Shown here: piece by piece, positions 27,082 to 36,091 of the stretch | How the letters are laid out: each line of letters begins with the position of its first letter | Numbering within the stretch: position 1 is the first letter of the stretch | DNA from: Nostocoides japonicum T1-X7 | Lineage (GTDB): Bacteria; Actinomycetota; Actinomycetes; Actinomycetales; Dermatophilaceae | DNA length: 49,410 nt | NCBI RefSeq assembly: GCF_001046855.1 | Contig: NZ_HF570958.1 | Span: 4,888,168-4,937,577 of the forward strand | Direction of reading: 5' to 3' | Position numbers and translations under genes: made by a program | Notes under the pieces: model-generated | Databases searched by the model: none | Told to the model about the DNA's origin: nothing | What the model saw: the letters and a program-made list of their open reading frames with translations, nothing else

Positions 27082-28391
27082 GCAGCACCCCCCTCCGGAT
27101 CGTCGACGTCGTGGCATCCACCGGCCTCGGCGCCTTCTTCTTCGACGACCAACAGGCCATCAAGTCCGGCGCCGTCCGCGACGGCAACGCCTACACCGGC
27201 GCCCCCCTCACCCCCGGCTACACCGCCATCCGCGAGACCGCCGAAGCCGCCTCCATCATGCTCATCCTCGAGGACGGCTACGTCGCCGTCGGCGACTGCG
27301 CCAGCGTCCAGTACTCCGGCGTCGGCGGCCGCGAACCCCGCCTCCACGCCGCCGCCCTCGCCGCCCGCATCGAGACCCGCCTGGCCCCAGCACTGACCGG
27401 ATGGGACATCACCTCCTTCCGCTCCGCCAGCGTCAAGGCCGAGACTGTCCTGGCTAGCCAGGACGGCCTCGGCCGGGCCGCCGCCTACGGCCTGTCCCAG
27501 GCGCTGCTGGACGCGGCCAGCCACGCCGCTGGACACCACATCATGGGCCGCGTCATCAAGGACGAATGGCAGCTGCCCGGCCCCTTGACGCCGGTCCCGC
27601 TGTACGCCCAAACCGGTGAGGACCGTCACGCCGGCGTCGACACCATGGTCCTGAAGCGAGTGCCCGTCCTGCCGCACGGCCTGATCAACACCGCCGACCT
27701 CGTCGGCCACGACGGCGACGCCCTCGTGGAGTACATCGGGTACATCCGCGACCGGATCGCCCACCTCGCTGGCGACCCCGGTTACCTGCCGGTCATCCAC
27801 CTCGACGTGTACGGCATGGTCGGAGCCGCCGCCGGCGGCTCCATCGCCGCCACCGCCGACATCCTGGGTCGCCTCGAGGACGCCGCCGGACCCCACCAGC
27901 TGCGCATCGAGCACCCCCTGGACGCCGGCAGCCGCGACGCCCAGATCACCGCCCTGGGCGCCCTCCGATCCGAGCTGGCCGCCCGCGGCTCCCAGGTCCA
28001 GATCATCGCCGACGAATGGGCCAACACCCTGCAGGACATCCAAGCCTTCGCCGACGCCCAGGCCGCCGACCTCATCCAGATCAAGACCCCCGACCTGGGC
28101 GCCATCCACAACATCGTCGCCGCCGTCGCCACCTGCCACGCCGCGAGCATCGGACCCGTCATCGGCGGAACCTGCGCCGAAACCGACCGATCCGCCCGCG
28201 CCACCACCCACATCGGCATCGCCACCGGCGTCACCCAGATGCTCGCCAAACCCGGCATGGGCATCAACGAAGGCCTGACCATCGTCACCAACGAGATGAA
28301 CCGCGCCGTCCGGCTCGACCAGCGCCTCATGGCCCACCGAGCCGCCGATAACGAGGACACCCAGCCACAACCAGCTGAGATGACCCCATGA
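27078..28391 (+). CDS. mal: Methylaspartate ammonia-lyase
   Basis: The 437-residue enolase-superfamily protein is recognisable throughout: SGAVRDGNAYTGAPLTPGYT, LYAQTGEDRHAGVDTMVLKR, metal ligands near D243 (HLDVYG), E278 (RIEHPLD) and D312 (IADEWANT), catalytic K336 in QIKTPDLG and His200 in VLPHGLIN, then GGTCAETDRSA and NEGLTIVTNEMNR. The enzyme removes ammonia from (2S,3S)-3-methylaspartate to give mesaconate. It is embedded between hydratase and lyase genes by ATGA overlaps. No glutamate mutase subunit, the usual source of methylaspartate, is found in the window. Confidence 0.95.
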   Translation: MSSTPLRIVDVVASTGLGAFFFDDQQAIKSGAVRDGNAYTGAPLTPGYTAIRETAEAASIMLILEDGYVAVGDCASVQYSGVGGREPRLHAAALAARIETRLAPALTGWDITSFRSASVKAETVLASQDGLGRAAAYGLSQALLDAASHAAGHHIMGRVIKDEWQLPGPLTPVPLYAQTGEDRHAGVDTMVLKRVPVLPHGLINTADLVGHDGDALVEYIGYIRDRIAHLAGDPGYLPVIHLDVYGMVGAAAGGSIAATADILGRLEDAAGPHQLRIEHPLDAGSRDAQITALGALRSELAARGSQVQIIADEWANTLQDIQAFADAQAADLIQIKTPDLGAIHNIVAAVATCHAASIGPVIGGTCAETDRSARATTHIGIATGVTQMLAKPGMGINEGLTIVTNEMNRAVRLDQRLMAHRAADNEDTQPQPAEMTP

Positions 28392-29203
28392 CCGCCCCGC
28401 GCAGCTACCTGTACGTTCCCGGCGACCGACCCGACCGCCTCGCCACCGCCGCCACCCGGGGCGCCGACGCCATCATCGCTGACCTGGAAGACGCCGTCGC
28501 CCCGAACGCCAAGGACGACGCCCTCGCTGCCGTCACCGCCTGGCTCGACACCCTGCCTCCACACCACCCCCCCGCCTGGGTCCGGCTCAACACCGGCGAC
28601 CGCGGACGCCAAGAGCTCCGACACCTGTCGACGCGGCCGAGCCTCGTCGGCGTCTTCGCCCCCAAGGTCGAACACCCCGACGACCTGCTCGCCCTCCTCG
28701 ACGCCGCCCAGCGCGAACAGATCCTGCTCGCGCCGATGATCGAGTCCGCGGCAGGGCTGGTCCACCTGGAACAGATCGCCACCGCCTCCGGAGTCCACCA
28801 GCTCCACCTCGGCGAGATCGACCTGGGCGCCGACCTCAACCTCGACACCACCGACGATGAGTCACCCCTGGCCTACGCCCGCTCCCGCGTCGTCGTCGCC
28901 AGCCGCTACGCCGGGATCCTTCCCCCCGCCGCGCCCGTCGCCGCGGAGCTCAATCATCCCGACCGGTTCCGGACGACCACCCAGGCCCTGTCCCGTATGG
29001 GCTTCCGCGGGCGCGACTGCATCCACCCGGCCCAAGTCGCCATCGCCAACGACGTGTTCACCCCTGACCCCGAGCAGGTCGCCTGGGCGCACGCCGTCCT
29101 ACACCAAGCCCAGAGCGCGGCCGGATCCTTCCGAGGCCCCGACGGCACGATGGTCGACGAGGCCGTCCTGCGACGAGCGCGAGCCATCCTCGCCACCACC
29201 TGA
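28388..29203 (+). CDS. CitE-like HpcH/HpaI-family lyase (citramalyl-/methylmalyl-CoA lyase)
   Basis: The 271-residue TIM-barrel protein has RSYLYVPGDRPDRLATAATR, ADLEDAVAP, PKVEHPDD, APMIESAAGLVHLEQI with the metal Glu, and RGRDCIHPAQV near the end, all typical of CitE-like CoA lyases. Depending on hydratase regiochemistry it would cleave (S)-citramalyl-CoA to acetyl-CoA and pyruvate or beta-methylmalyl-CoA to glyoxylate and propionyl-CoA. It is the final carbon-carbon cleavage step of the block. ATGA overlap with mal. Confidence 0.87.
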   Translation: MTAPRSYLYVPGDRPDRLATAATRGADAIIADLEDAVAPNAKDDALAAVTAWLDTLPPHHPPAWVRLNTGDRGRQELRHLSTRPSLVGVFAPKVEHPDDLLALLDAAQREQILLAPMIESAAGLVHLEQIATASGVHQLHLGEIDLGADLNLDTTDDESPLAYARSRVVVASRYAGILPPAAPVAAELNHPDRFRTTTQALSRMGFRGRDCIHPAQVAIANDVFTPDPEQVAWAHAVLHQAQSAAGSFRGPDGTMVDEAVLRRARAILATT

Positions 29204-29227
29204 CCCACACCCAGGGAGCCACACCCC

Positions 29228-30055
29228 ATGCCTGCGCCCAACCGGCCCGCCCAGGCCCCCACCCGGGCCGAGCAGGGCGTCTCCGAACCGACCCGTGTTG
29301 AGCGTCTCTACCTGCTGCCGCTAGGGCACCTGGACACCAGCTACGAGCAGATGCTGCCCGGGACCCACGACGCAGCCCGATACCGCTTCCCCGTCACCGC
29401 CGCCCTGCTCGACCTCGGCGACCGCGGCTGGATGCTCATCGACACCGGCATGGACGACGACCTCTCCCGCGCGCCGTCCCTGGTCTGGGGTGCCACCCCC
29501 CTCGCCGACGACATCCGCCCAGACCTCCCTCACAGCGAGACCCTCACCGCACGACTCGACGAGCTGGGCGTCTCACCCCAGGACATCACCCACATCGTCA
29601 ACACCCACCTCCATTTCGACCACGCCGGGAACAACCACCGCTTCCCTCACGCCACCGTCCACGTGCGCAGCCAGCAGATACAAGACACCGCCGACCGGCC
29701 CGGCAGCTACCCGATCCGGTGGAACCCGAACGCCCCCTCCACCCACCCCATCGACACCGACCAGCAGATCGTTCCCGGCGTCCACGTCATCGCCACCCCA
29801 GGACACGTCCTCGGCCACCAGTCAGTCCGAATCGAGCTGACCGACAGCCCCGACATGCTCCTGTGCGGAGACGCCATCCCCGGCCAAGACTTCCTCGACA
29901 CTGGCAACTTCGACTCCTTCCGCGACCCCGCAACGGCAGCCATCACCGCACACCATCTGCTCGGCCAAGCCCAGACACGGCACGCCGTCGCGGTCTACTC
30001 CCACGACCAAGCACAGCTGGACCGCCTGCGCACCACGCCAGACTTCTACGCTTGA
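29228..30055 (+). CDS. Metallo-beta-lactamase-fold hydrolase
   Basis: The 275-residue protein carries the zinc motif NTHLHFDHAGN (H127, H129, D131, H132), an N-terminal LLDLGDRGWMLIDTGMD strand, TPGHVLGHQSVRIEL with a further His, and LLCGDAIPGQ. It resembles AHL lactonase/glyoxalase-II-like hydrolases. In this operon a role as lactonase or CoA-thioesterase is possible, but nothing in the sequence decides it. AGGGAG precedes the ATG; it is 24 bases from the lyase and 31 from the Lrp gene. Confidence 0.85.
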   Translation: MPAPNRPAQAPTRAEQGVSEPTRVERLYLLPLGHLDTSYEQMLPGTHDAARYRFPVTAALLDLGDRGWMLIDTGMDDDLSRAPSLVWGATPLADDIRPDLPHSETLTARLDELGVSPQDITHIVNTHLHFDHAGNNHRFPHATVHVRSQQIQDTADRPGSYPIRWNPNAPSTHPIDTDQQIVPGVHVIATPGHVLGHQSVRIELTDSPDMLLCGDAIPGQDFLDTGNFDSFRDPATAAITAHHLLGQAQTRHAVAVYSHDQAQLDRLRTTPDFYA

Positions 30056-30086
30056 ACAGAGCCCCACCCCCAGGGAGAGCAGACCG

Positions 30087-30638
30087 ATGACCGCCGAACA
30101 CCACTCCTCACTCGCCCACATCCGCGACGTCGCCGCCACGCCACCAGCGACCTACACCCCCGACGCACTAGACATGGAAATCCTGAAGGTCCTCGTCGAG
30201 GACGCCCGCACCTCCCAACGACAGATCGCCACCACCCTCAAGGTCTCGGCTCCCACCGTCGGAGAGCGCATGGCCAAGATGGAACGCCAAGGCGTCATCA
30301 CCGGCTACAGCGCCCAAGTCAACTGGGCCGCCCTCGGGTACGGACAGATCGTGTTCCTATCCATCGAAGCCGCCACCGGATACGACGTCGCCAAGATCAT
30401 GGACGCCCTCTGGGACTTGGCGGAAGTCGAAGACGTCACCCTCGTCACCGGCGACCTCGACCTGCTCGTCCGCCTCCGGGTGCGCGACTACTCCCACCTG
30501 CGCACCATCCTGATGAACCAGGTCTGGCAGATCCCCGGAACCCAGAAGACCGCAACCCTACTCTCCGTCGCAGAGATGCCACCCAAAGACTTCGCAAGTC
30601 ACCTCCTAGCCACCATCAGCGCGGAAGAGTCCGGATGA
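30087..30638 (+). CDS. Lrp/AsnC-family transcriptional regulator
   Basis: The 183-residue protein has the N-terminal HTH (LDMEILKVLVEDARTSQRQI, TLKVSAPTVGERMAKMERQG) and a RAM ligand domain (VFLSIEAATGYDVAKIMDAL, VEDVTLVTGDLDLLVRLRVR). The leader before the HTH is longer than usual (about 25 residues). Lrp-type regulators sense amino acids. As the last gene of the methylaspartate operon it probably reports on its amino acid substrate and autoregulates via the promoter at 22468. Confidence 0.9.
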   Translation: MTAEHHSSLAHIRDVAATPPATYTPDALDMEILKVLVEDARTSQRQIATTLKVSAPTVGERMAKMERQGVITGYSAQVNWAALGYGQIVFLSIEAATGYDVAKIMDALWDLAEVEDVTLVTGDLDLLVRLRVRDYSHLRTILMNQVWQIPGTQKTATLLSVAEMPPKDFASHLLATISAEESG

Positions 30639-30661
30639 CCCGAAGGGCCGAGTCATGCGTT

Positions 30662-30768
30662 CGCTCAGCTTGCCTTCCAGATGAAGGGCTTGGGGTCGGC
30701 GTTCCAGTGTTCGGCCCAGGTGGTGATGGCCTCGCAGAGTTCGTCGATGCTGGTGACCACGACCTGGC
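30662..30768 (-). pseudogene. IS630-family transposase C-terminal remnant
   Basis: The minus strand reads SIDELCEAITTWAEHWNADP then KPFIWKAS and a stop. The AW..HWN.DPKPF.W pattern is the C-terminus of IS630-family transposases. Only about 35 codons remain. On the plus strand just downstream, THIRDGHIITV (to 30829) resembles the tail of an ABC-transporter ATPase, suggesting more small debris here. Confidence 0.6.
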
Positions 30769-30769
30769 C

Positions 30770-31723
30770 AAACGATGCGATCACACCACCCACATCCGAG
30801 ACGGCCACATCATCACCGTCGACCCATGATCACGCGGCACCCTCGCGCTGGATGACCGCAGGCGGCTACGCGCAGCCTCCAGCTGAAGTCAGGCAAGGTT
30901 CATGAGGCCCCTTGTACCACGCTGGCCGACTCGTGGCTAGCGCAGCCGGCAGGTGCGAATCGGGTACGGCTTCACGTCAGCCCGGTGGGTTGCGTCGTCG
31001 AGTCCCAATGGCTGGGGCAATCCGGAGGGGACGACCTCGCTCGGCCGCCGTCGACGGGGCACGCGGGCACCCTCTGGGCACCCGTGCCCCACCTTGCCGG
31101 TCAGGCTCCTGACCACGCCGCTCATTCCGCTCGGGCTTCGAGGTGCTCGTCGTCACCCGAAAGCGGCCTCATCGATTGCTCCGATACCGGACTTCGCAAA
31201 CCCGCGTTGGACTCCGACGACGGGCCAAGCCCAGACTCGGCGCGGTCCATCGTTCATCGGCGGTACTCGAGGTCCGAGAGGGATATCGCTCCACTGTGGA
31301 GACGTGACTGGCTTGCGAAAGAGGTTGGGTATGCCGGGGACGCCCGTGCGTCGGCGCATCGGGGTGACGTGCACCGAGGGTCGGGAGACAGAGCACGATG
31401 CCGATGCGAATGCGCGGCTAGGCACCGCCTCCGCACTGCTGGCCCGGCGGCGACCCGAGTGGGGCATCTTCACGCCCCTCTTGAGGCGTGCGTCCGCCCC
31501 TCAGAGCCGCGCGCTACGACGCGTTCACTCGGTCGATGACATGGATGCGCCGGCCCGGCGTCGTGCTCCGAGCCCGGTGCTCGACGTCGTAGACGGGGCC
31601 CCCGACCTGCCGCGGGTCACGGGTTGGGATGTCGCGGGTCTCGCACGCCAGCCGGGACACCCGCATCCATGGTCCGACATCGTGGCTGGCTGACGCCTGA
31701 CGAATGATCAGAGGGAGACGAAT
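30770..31723. other. Intergenic debris without a supported gene
   Basis: Nearly 1 kb separates the methylaspartate operon from the ThDP enzyme. A long plus-strand frame exists (30953-31693), but its Arg/Pro/Ser-rich sequence has no domain and no ribosome site, and frames on the other strand are equally open. It probably contains remnants of mobile DNA and the promoter of the next operon. Confidence 0.4.
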
Positions 31724-33349
31724 GTGAAGGTCCATGAGGCAGTGGCTGCTGCGCTCAGGTCCAACGGGGTCGAGACGATCTACGGCCTGATGGGCGACGC
31801 CAACATGCTCATCATCACCGACTACCTGCGAGACCAGGGCGGTCGGTTCATCCCGACTGCTCACGAGTCATCCGCCGTGTCGATGGCGGACGGACACGCT
31901 CGTACCACGGGGGAGATCGGTGTGTGCTCCCTGACTCACGGGCCGGCGCTCACCAACGGGTTGACCGCCCTCGTCGAGGCGGTCCGGGCGCGCACCTCTC
32001 TCCTCCTGCTCACCGGTCGTCCTCCCTCCCGCTTCGGGCACGGGCAGAGCCTCGACATCGAGGGTCTTTGTGACCTGTCCGGTGCCCTGTATGAACGTGT
32101 CTTCGGTGGCTCCACGCCGCGACGGGATGTCACACGCGCCTTGAGCCGAGCACTGGCTGAACGACGACCGGTGGTCCTCGATGTGCCCTACGACCTGTTG
32201 GCCCAGGAGTGCACGGAAGCCTCCGCCGGCTCGGCCCGCCGGCTGCACCAGCTGCATTCGGCGCCGAGCCCGAGTCCGGACGACGTCGACCTCGCTCTCG
32301 GTCTCGCGTTGTCCGCCCGGCGACCGGTCGTCCTGGCGGGACGGGGTGCGGTCACGGCCGGAGCGAAGGAGGATCTCGTCGAACTGGCCGCCATGCTCGG
32401 CGCACCGCTGGCGACGAGTCTGCTGGCCAAGGACTACTTCCACGGTCATCCGGACAACCTCGGCATCTGCGGGAATCTGGGAACCGCCCTGACCACGGAG
32501 GTGGTCGCGAGCTCGGACTGTGTGCTTGCGTTCGGTGCGCGTCTGAACCGGTTCACCGCTGACGATGGGCACCTCATAGGAAGCGACCAGCGGGTGGTGC
32601 AGTGCGACATCGACCCTGCGAGCATCGGCCAGTTCACCCCCGTCGAGATCGGGATCCTCGGTGACGCCCGCGCCACGGCCGCAGCCATGGTGCAGAGACT
32701 GCGCGAGCACACGGACGAACCCCGCCCGTCGGCATACCTGCAGTCCTTGCGGCAACGACTGGCCACCACCAAGCCCTACGCGTTCGAGGACCTGAGCACC
32801 GACTCGACCGTCGACCTCCGCACCGCCATGGAGCGAATCAGCCAGATGCTGCCTCCGGACCGTGGTGTCGTGACGGATGTCGGTCGGTTCATCTTCACGG
32901 CCTGGCGGCACCTGCGCGTATCGGACCCGCGCGACTTCATCCACACGACCAATTTCGCGTCGATCGGGCTGGGGCTCTCCACCGCCATCGGGGCCGCCGT
33001 CGCTCGCCCGGACCGGACCACCCTGGCCGTTGTCGGAGACGGGGGGTTCATGATGAATGCTCAAGAGCTCCATGCGGTCGTGCGGAACGATGCGCGGCTG
33101 GTGATCCTCGTCGTGAACGACGGCGCGTACGGTGCGGAGTGGGAGTCGTTGGGTGCGGCCGGAGTCGATCCCGAGTACTCGCGGACCAGGTGGCCGGACT
33201 TCGTGACGATGGCGGCGGCGACGGGCGTGGAGGCCGTCGCAGTCCGGAATCTGGCCGAGCTCGACGCACTGGCCCCCCGGCTCGTGGACCCGAGCGGTCC
33301 CCTGTTGGTCGACCTCCGGATCGATCCCTCGTTGGACATCCGGCCGTGA
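31724..33349 (+). CDS. Thiamine-diphosphate-dependent enzyme (acetolactate synthase/benzoylformate decarboxylase-like)
   Basis: The 541-residue protein has the three ThDP-enzyme domains: the PYR domain with catalytic Glu48 in TAHESSAVSMADGHAR, a central domain with RRPVVLAGRGAVTAGA and LLAKDYFHGHPDNLGICGNL, and the PP domain with the ThDP motif GDGGFMMNAQEL...VNDGAYG. It would decarboxylate a 2-oxo acid or carboligate. No small regulatory subunit follows, so biosynthetic acetolactate synthase is unlikely. GTG 31724 has GAGGGAGA upstream and the gene is coupled (GTGA) to an amidohydrolase. Confidence 0.88.
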   Translation: MKVHEAVAAALRSNGVETIYGLMGDANMLIITDYLRDQGGRFIPTAHESSAVSMADGHARTTGEIGVCSLTHGPALTNGLTALVEAVRARTSLLLLTGRPPSRFGHGQSLDIEGLCDLSGALYERVFGGSTPRRDVTRALSRALAERRPVVLDVPYDLLAQECTEASAGSARRLHQLHSAPSPSPDDVDLALGLALSARRPVVLAGRGAVTAGAKEDLVELAAMLGAPLATSLLAKDYFHGHPDNLGICGNLGTALTTEVVASSDCVLAFGARLNRFTADDGHLIGSDQRVVQCDIDPASIGQFTPVEIGILGDARATAAAMVQRLREHTDEPRPSAYLQSLRQRLATTKPYAFEDLSTDSTVDLRTAMERISQMLPPDRGVVTDVGRFIFTAWRHLRVSDPRDFIHTTNFASIGLGLSTAIGAAVARPDRTTLAVVGDGGFMMNAQELHAVVRNDARLVILVVNDGAYGAEWESLGAAGVDPEYSRTRWPDFVTMAAATGVEAVAVRNLAELDALAPRLVDPSGPLLVDLRIDPSLDIRP

Positions 33350-34962
33350 CGGACCCGGCGATCCACGACGAGGACACCACCGTCTTCGAAGCCAGCCGGA
33401 TCCTCGCCCTCGACGGCACCGAGCCGGAGGCGTTCGCGGTGCGGGACGGCTGGATCGTGGACACCGGTCCACGAGAGAAGCTCGGCGCGCGTTTCCCGTC
33501 CGCGAGGCGGGTGCAGCTCGACGGACGACTCGTGGTCCCGGGATTCAATGACGCGCATTGCCACGTCTCTCAGGCCGCACTGGCCCGAGTCCGTGTCGAC
33601 CTGAGCGACGCGCGCGATGGCGACGACGTCCTTCGCGCCCTTCGCGCCCGGGCGGCCGTGTGCCCCGCGGGCGAGTGGGTCATCGGCCAGGCACTCGACG
33701 AGTCCCGACTGACCGGCGAGAAGATCGGGCGTCGAGCGCTCGACACTGTCTCGGGTGAGCACCCGGTGCTCATCATCCACTACAGCTTCCATCGGGCCGT
33801 GGCCAACAGCGCCGCCCTCGACAGACTCGGCTATCGGGACAGCTCGGATGCGCCCGCGGGGGGCCAGCTCACGACGGATGAGCAGGGCCGTCTCGACGGG
33901 TGGCTCATCGAGCGAGCCTGGCTCGACGCCTGGCTCCCGGGGACGAGGAGGTCGCCCTTCGAGACCGGGGACCACCTGGGGGGTCGCATCGCCGCCCTCA
34001 CCGAGGTCGACAACGACCTGCACCAGCTCGGCATCACCTCATACTGCGATGCCATCGTCGGACCCGCTGAGCACGAGCTGTTCATGGCTGCACACGAGCG
34101 GGGCGTCCTCACACCGCGGGTCGCCATGTTGGTGTGGTACAGCTACCTGCGCGACGACCTCAGCGTGCCGCTCGAATGGGCGCCGCACCTTCGCGTCTCC
34201 GGCATCAAGATGATGGTGGACGGCGCCCTGAGCGGCGGCACCTGCCTGTGTCAACGGCCGTACCCCAGCAGCACCGGCACAAACAACGGTTTGCAGATCG
34301 TGGGCGACGATGAGTTCCGCGAATGCTTCTCTTCCGCAGCGGATGCGGGTCACCGGGTGGCCGTCCATGCCAACGGGGATCTCGCCATCGCCAAGGTCCT
34401 GGACGTCATCGACGGTCTGCCGCCTGCTGCGAACTCGGTCCGGCACCGCATCGAGCACTGCAGCATCACCGATCCCGGCTTGCTGGACCGTATCCGCGCC
34501 AACCGTGTCATCCCCGTGCCGTTCGGTGCGTTCCCGATGCTCTTCGGCGAGCAGCTGGTGGGCTTCTACGGGGAAGAGCGTGCGGACTGGACCTGTGCCC
34601 ATCGCGCGATGCTCGATGCCGGCCTCGATGTGGCCGGTTCGTCGGACTTCCCGATCGTTCCGGCGGACCCGCTGTTGGCGGTCCAGAGCATGGTCACCCG
34701 CCGAACACCCACGGGTATGCCGGTCGGGGTGCGCCAGCAGATCTCCGTCGTCGAGGCCCTCCAGGTGTATTCGACGGGCTCGGCTCACGCGACCGGTGAG
34801 GCGGACGTCAAGGGCACGCTCCGGCCCGGTCAGCTCGCCGACTTCGTGGTGCTCGGCGAGGACCTGACCCGGATCTCACCTGGCCGGATATCGCAGGTCC
34901 CGGTCCAGTCGACCTGGGTGGGCGGCCAGTGTGTCTGGCAGCTCACCGGTCAGGAGCGGTGA
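33346..34962 (+). CDS. Amidohydrolase (YtcJ-like, N-substituted formamide deformylase family)
   Basis: The 538-residue protein belongs to the amidohydrolase_3 group: FEASRILALDGTEPEAFAVR, LVVPGFNDAHCHV with metal His residues, MMVDGALSGGT, HANGDLAIAKVLD, RHRIEHCSI, and AGSSDFPIVPADPL. The end has the composite beta-sandwich (GTLRPGQLADFVVLGEDL). It hydrolyses an amide or similar C-N bond. GTG 33346 overlaps the stop of the preceding gene; frames upstream of it belong to that gene in another register. It ends 20 bases inside the convergent LysR gene. Confidence 0.88.
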   Translation: MTDPAIHDEDTTVFEASRILALDGTEPEAFAVRDGWIVDTGPREKLGARFPSARRVQLDGRLVVPGFNDAHCHVSQAALARVRVDLSDARDGDDVLRALRARAAVCPAGEWVIGQALDESRLTGEKIGRRALDTVSGEHPVLIIHYSFHRAVANSAALDRLGYRDSSDAPAGGQLTTDEQGRLDGWLIERAWLDAWLPGTRRSPFETGDHLGGRIAALTEVDNDLHQLGITSYCDAIVGPAEHELFMAAHERGVLTPRVAMLVWYSYLRDDLSVPLEWAPHLRVSGIKMMVDGALSGGTCLCQRPYPSSTGTNNGLQIVGDDEFRECFSSAADAGHRVAVHANGDLAIAKVLDVIDGLPPAANSVRHRIEHCSITDPGLLDRIRANRVIPVPFGAFPMLFGEQLVGFYGEERADWTCAHRAMLDAGLDVAGSSDFPIVPADPLLAVQSMVTRRTPTGMPVGVRQQISVVEALQVYSTGSAHATGEADVKGTLRPGQLADFVVLGEDLTRISPGRISQVPVQSTWVGGQCVWQLTGQER

Positions 34963-35884
34963 ATGGATCTCGGAGGTGACGCCGCCCGAGGACCTTCCGA
35001 CAGACCCGCTCGAAGAGCAGTGCCTTCTGCGTCGGCCGCGTCCGTTGGGGGAAGGCGACGACGAGGGAGATCGCCGGCAGGTCATCGGCGAGATCGAGAG
35101 TGGCCAGGCGCAGGCCGGCGTGGGTGTGGTCGTGCGGTAGCCGCAGATTGAGCAGGGAGTAGCCCAAACCGCAGGCCACGAAGGACCGGACGGTCTCATA
35201 GTCCGGCAGTCGGTATCGGATGTCGGGGCGGATCCCCGCGCTCTGGAAGAAGTCGACGTAGTAGTCCCGAGTGTGCGGGAGGTCGAGGAGGATGAACGGC
35301 TCGTCCGCGACGTCCCGCAAGGGAATCGGCGTGGTGCGAGACGTCAGTGGATGGTCGGCGGCCACGATGAGATGAGCGGGGATGTGCTCGATGAGGGTGG
35401 TTCTGAAGTCATCGCGAAGCCCGACATCGTAGGTGAGTGCCACGTCACAACGTCCACTCGAGAGGGACTGTCTGACCTCTTCCAGATCCCCCTCGATATA
35501 CCGCATCTCGACCTGGGGGTATGCCTGCCGGAAGGCGGTGAGGATCTGAGGCGCCCGGAAGGAGGCCAACGGCTCGAAGATTCCCACGACGAGCTCGCCC
35601 CGCAGGGCCTTCGCATCGTCCTGAGCGATGGCCGGGAGGTTGTCCACCTGCTCGAGCACGTTCAGGGCCTCGGCGAAGAGTCTCTCCCCCGCCGGTGAAA
35701 GGCTCAGCGTGCGGCGTGGCGAGCGTTGGAACAGTTGGACGCCCAGGCTGGACTCCAGCTCGATGACCGCTGAGCTGAGGGTGGACTGGGCGACGTTGAG
35801 GTGCTGGGCGGCGCTCGTCATGGAGCCACTGCGTGCGACGGCACAGAAGTAGCGCAGCTGGGCCAGGGTGTATTGGCGGCTCAT
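34943..35884 (-). CDS. LysR-family transcriptional regulator
   Basis: The 313-residue protein has the LysR HTH (YTLAQLRYFCAVARSGSMTS, AAQHLNVAQSTLSSAVIELE) and a periplasmic-binding-like effector domain (GELVVGIFEPLAS, SSGRCDVALTYD, PFILLDLPHTRDYYVDFF). ATG 35884 has GAGGAG upstream; the longer frame is not protein-like. LysR proteins act with a small-molecule effector. Its neighbours, an MHS transporter on the same strand and catabolic genes around it, are the presumed targets. Confidence 0.92.
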   Translation of the reverse strand: MSRQYTLAQLRYFCAVARSGSMTSAAQHLNVAQSTLSSAVIELESSLGVQLFQRSPRRTLSLSPAGERLFAEALNVLEQVDNLPAIAQDDAKALRGELVVGIFEPLASFRAPQILTAFRQAYPQVEMRYIEGDLEEVRQSLSSGRCDVALTYDVGLRDDFRTTLIEHIPAHLIVAADHPLTSRTTPIPLRDVADEPFILLDLPHTRDYYVDFFQSAGIRPDIRYRLPDYETVRSFVACGLGYSLLNLRLPHDHTHAGLRLATLDLADDLPAISLVVAFPQRTRPTQKALLFERVCRKVLGRRHLRDPFTAPDR

Positions 35885-36091
35885 GCGTGGCTGGCGCTCC
35901 TCAGGATCGGCCGAGCGTACCAATGGCCCCGCGGGACGCGGTCGCTGTCGAGTCGCGCAGCATCTCGTCTCCGTTCGGGGGAGCCGGTGTGGTGACTCGG
36001 TGCCGGTGCGGCCGGCGGAGGCTCTCGGGGACTGGGTGATGTTGTCCCGTCCTTCGGCGCGACCCGGTATCCGGCTCGGCACGCTGTGTCC

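Noticed and set aside
27009..28370. 453-residue minus-strand frame opposite methylaspartate ammonia-lyase
   Set aside because: Repetitive Gly/Asp/Val composition; the plus strand carries a full set of catalytic residues.
30953..31693. 246-residue plus-strand frame
   Set aside because: No domain, no ribosome site, low-complexity Arg/Pro content, other strand equally open.
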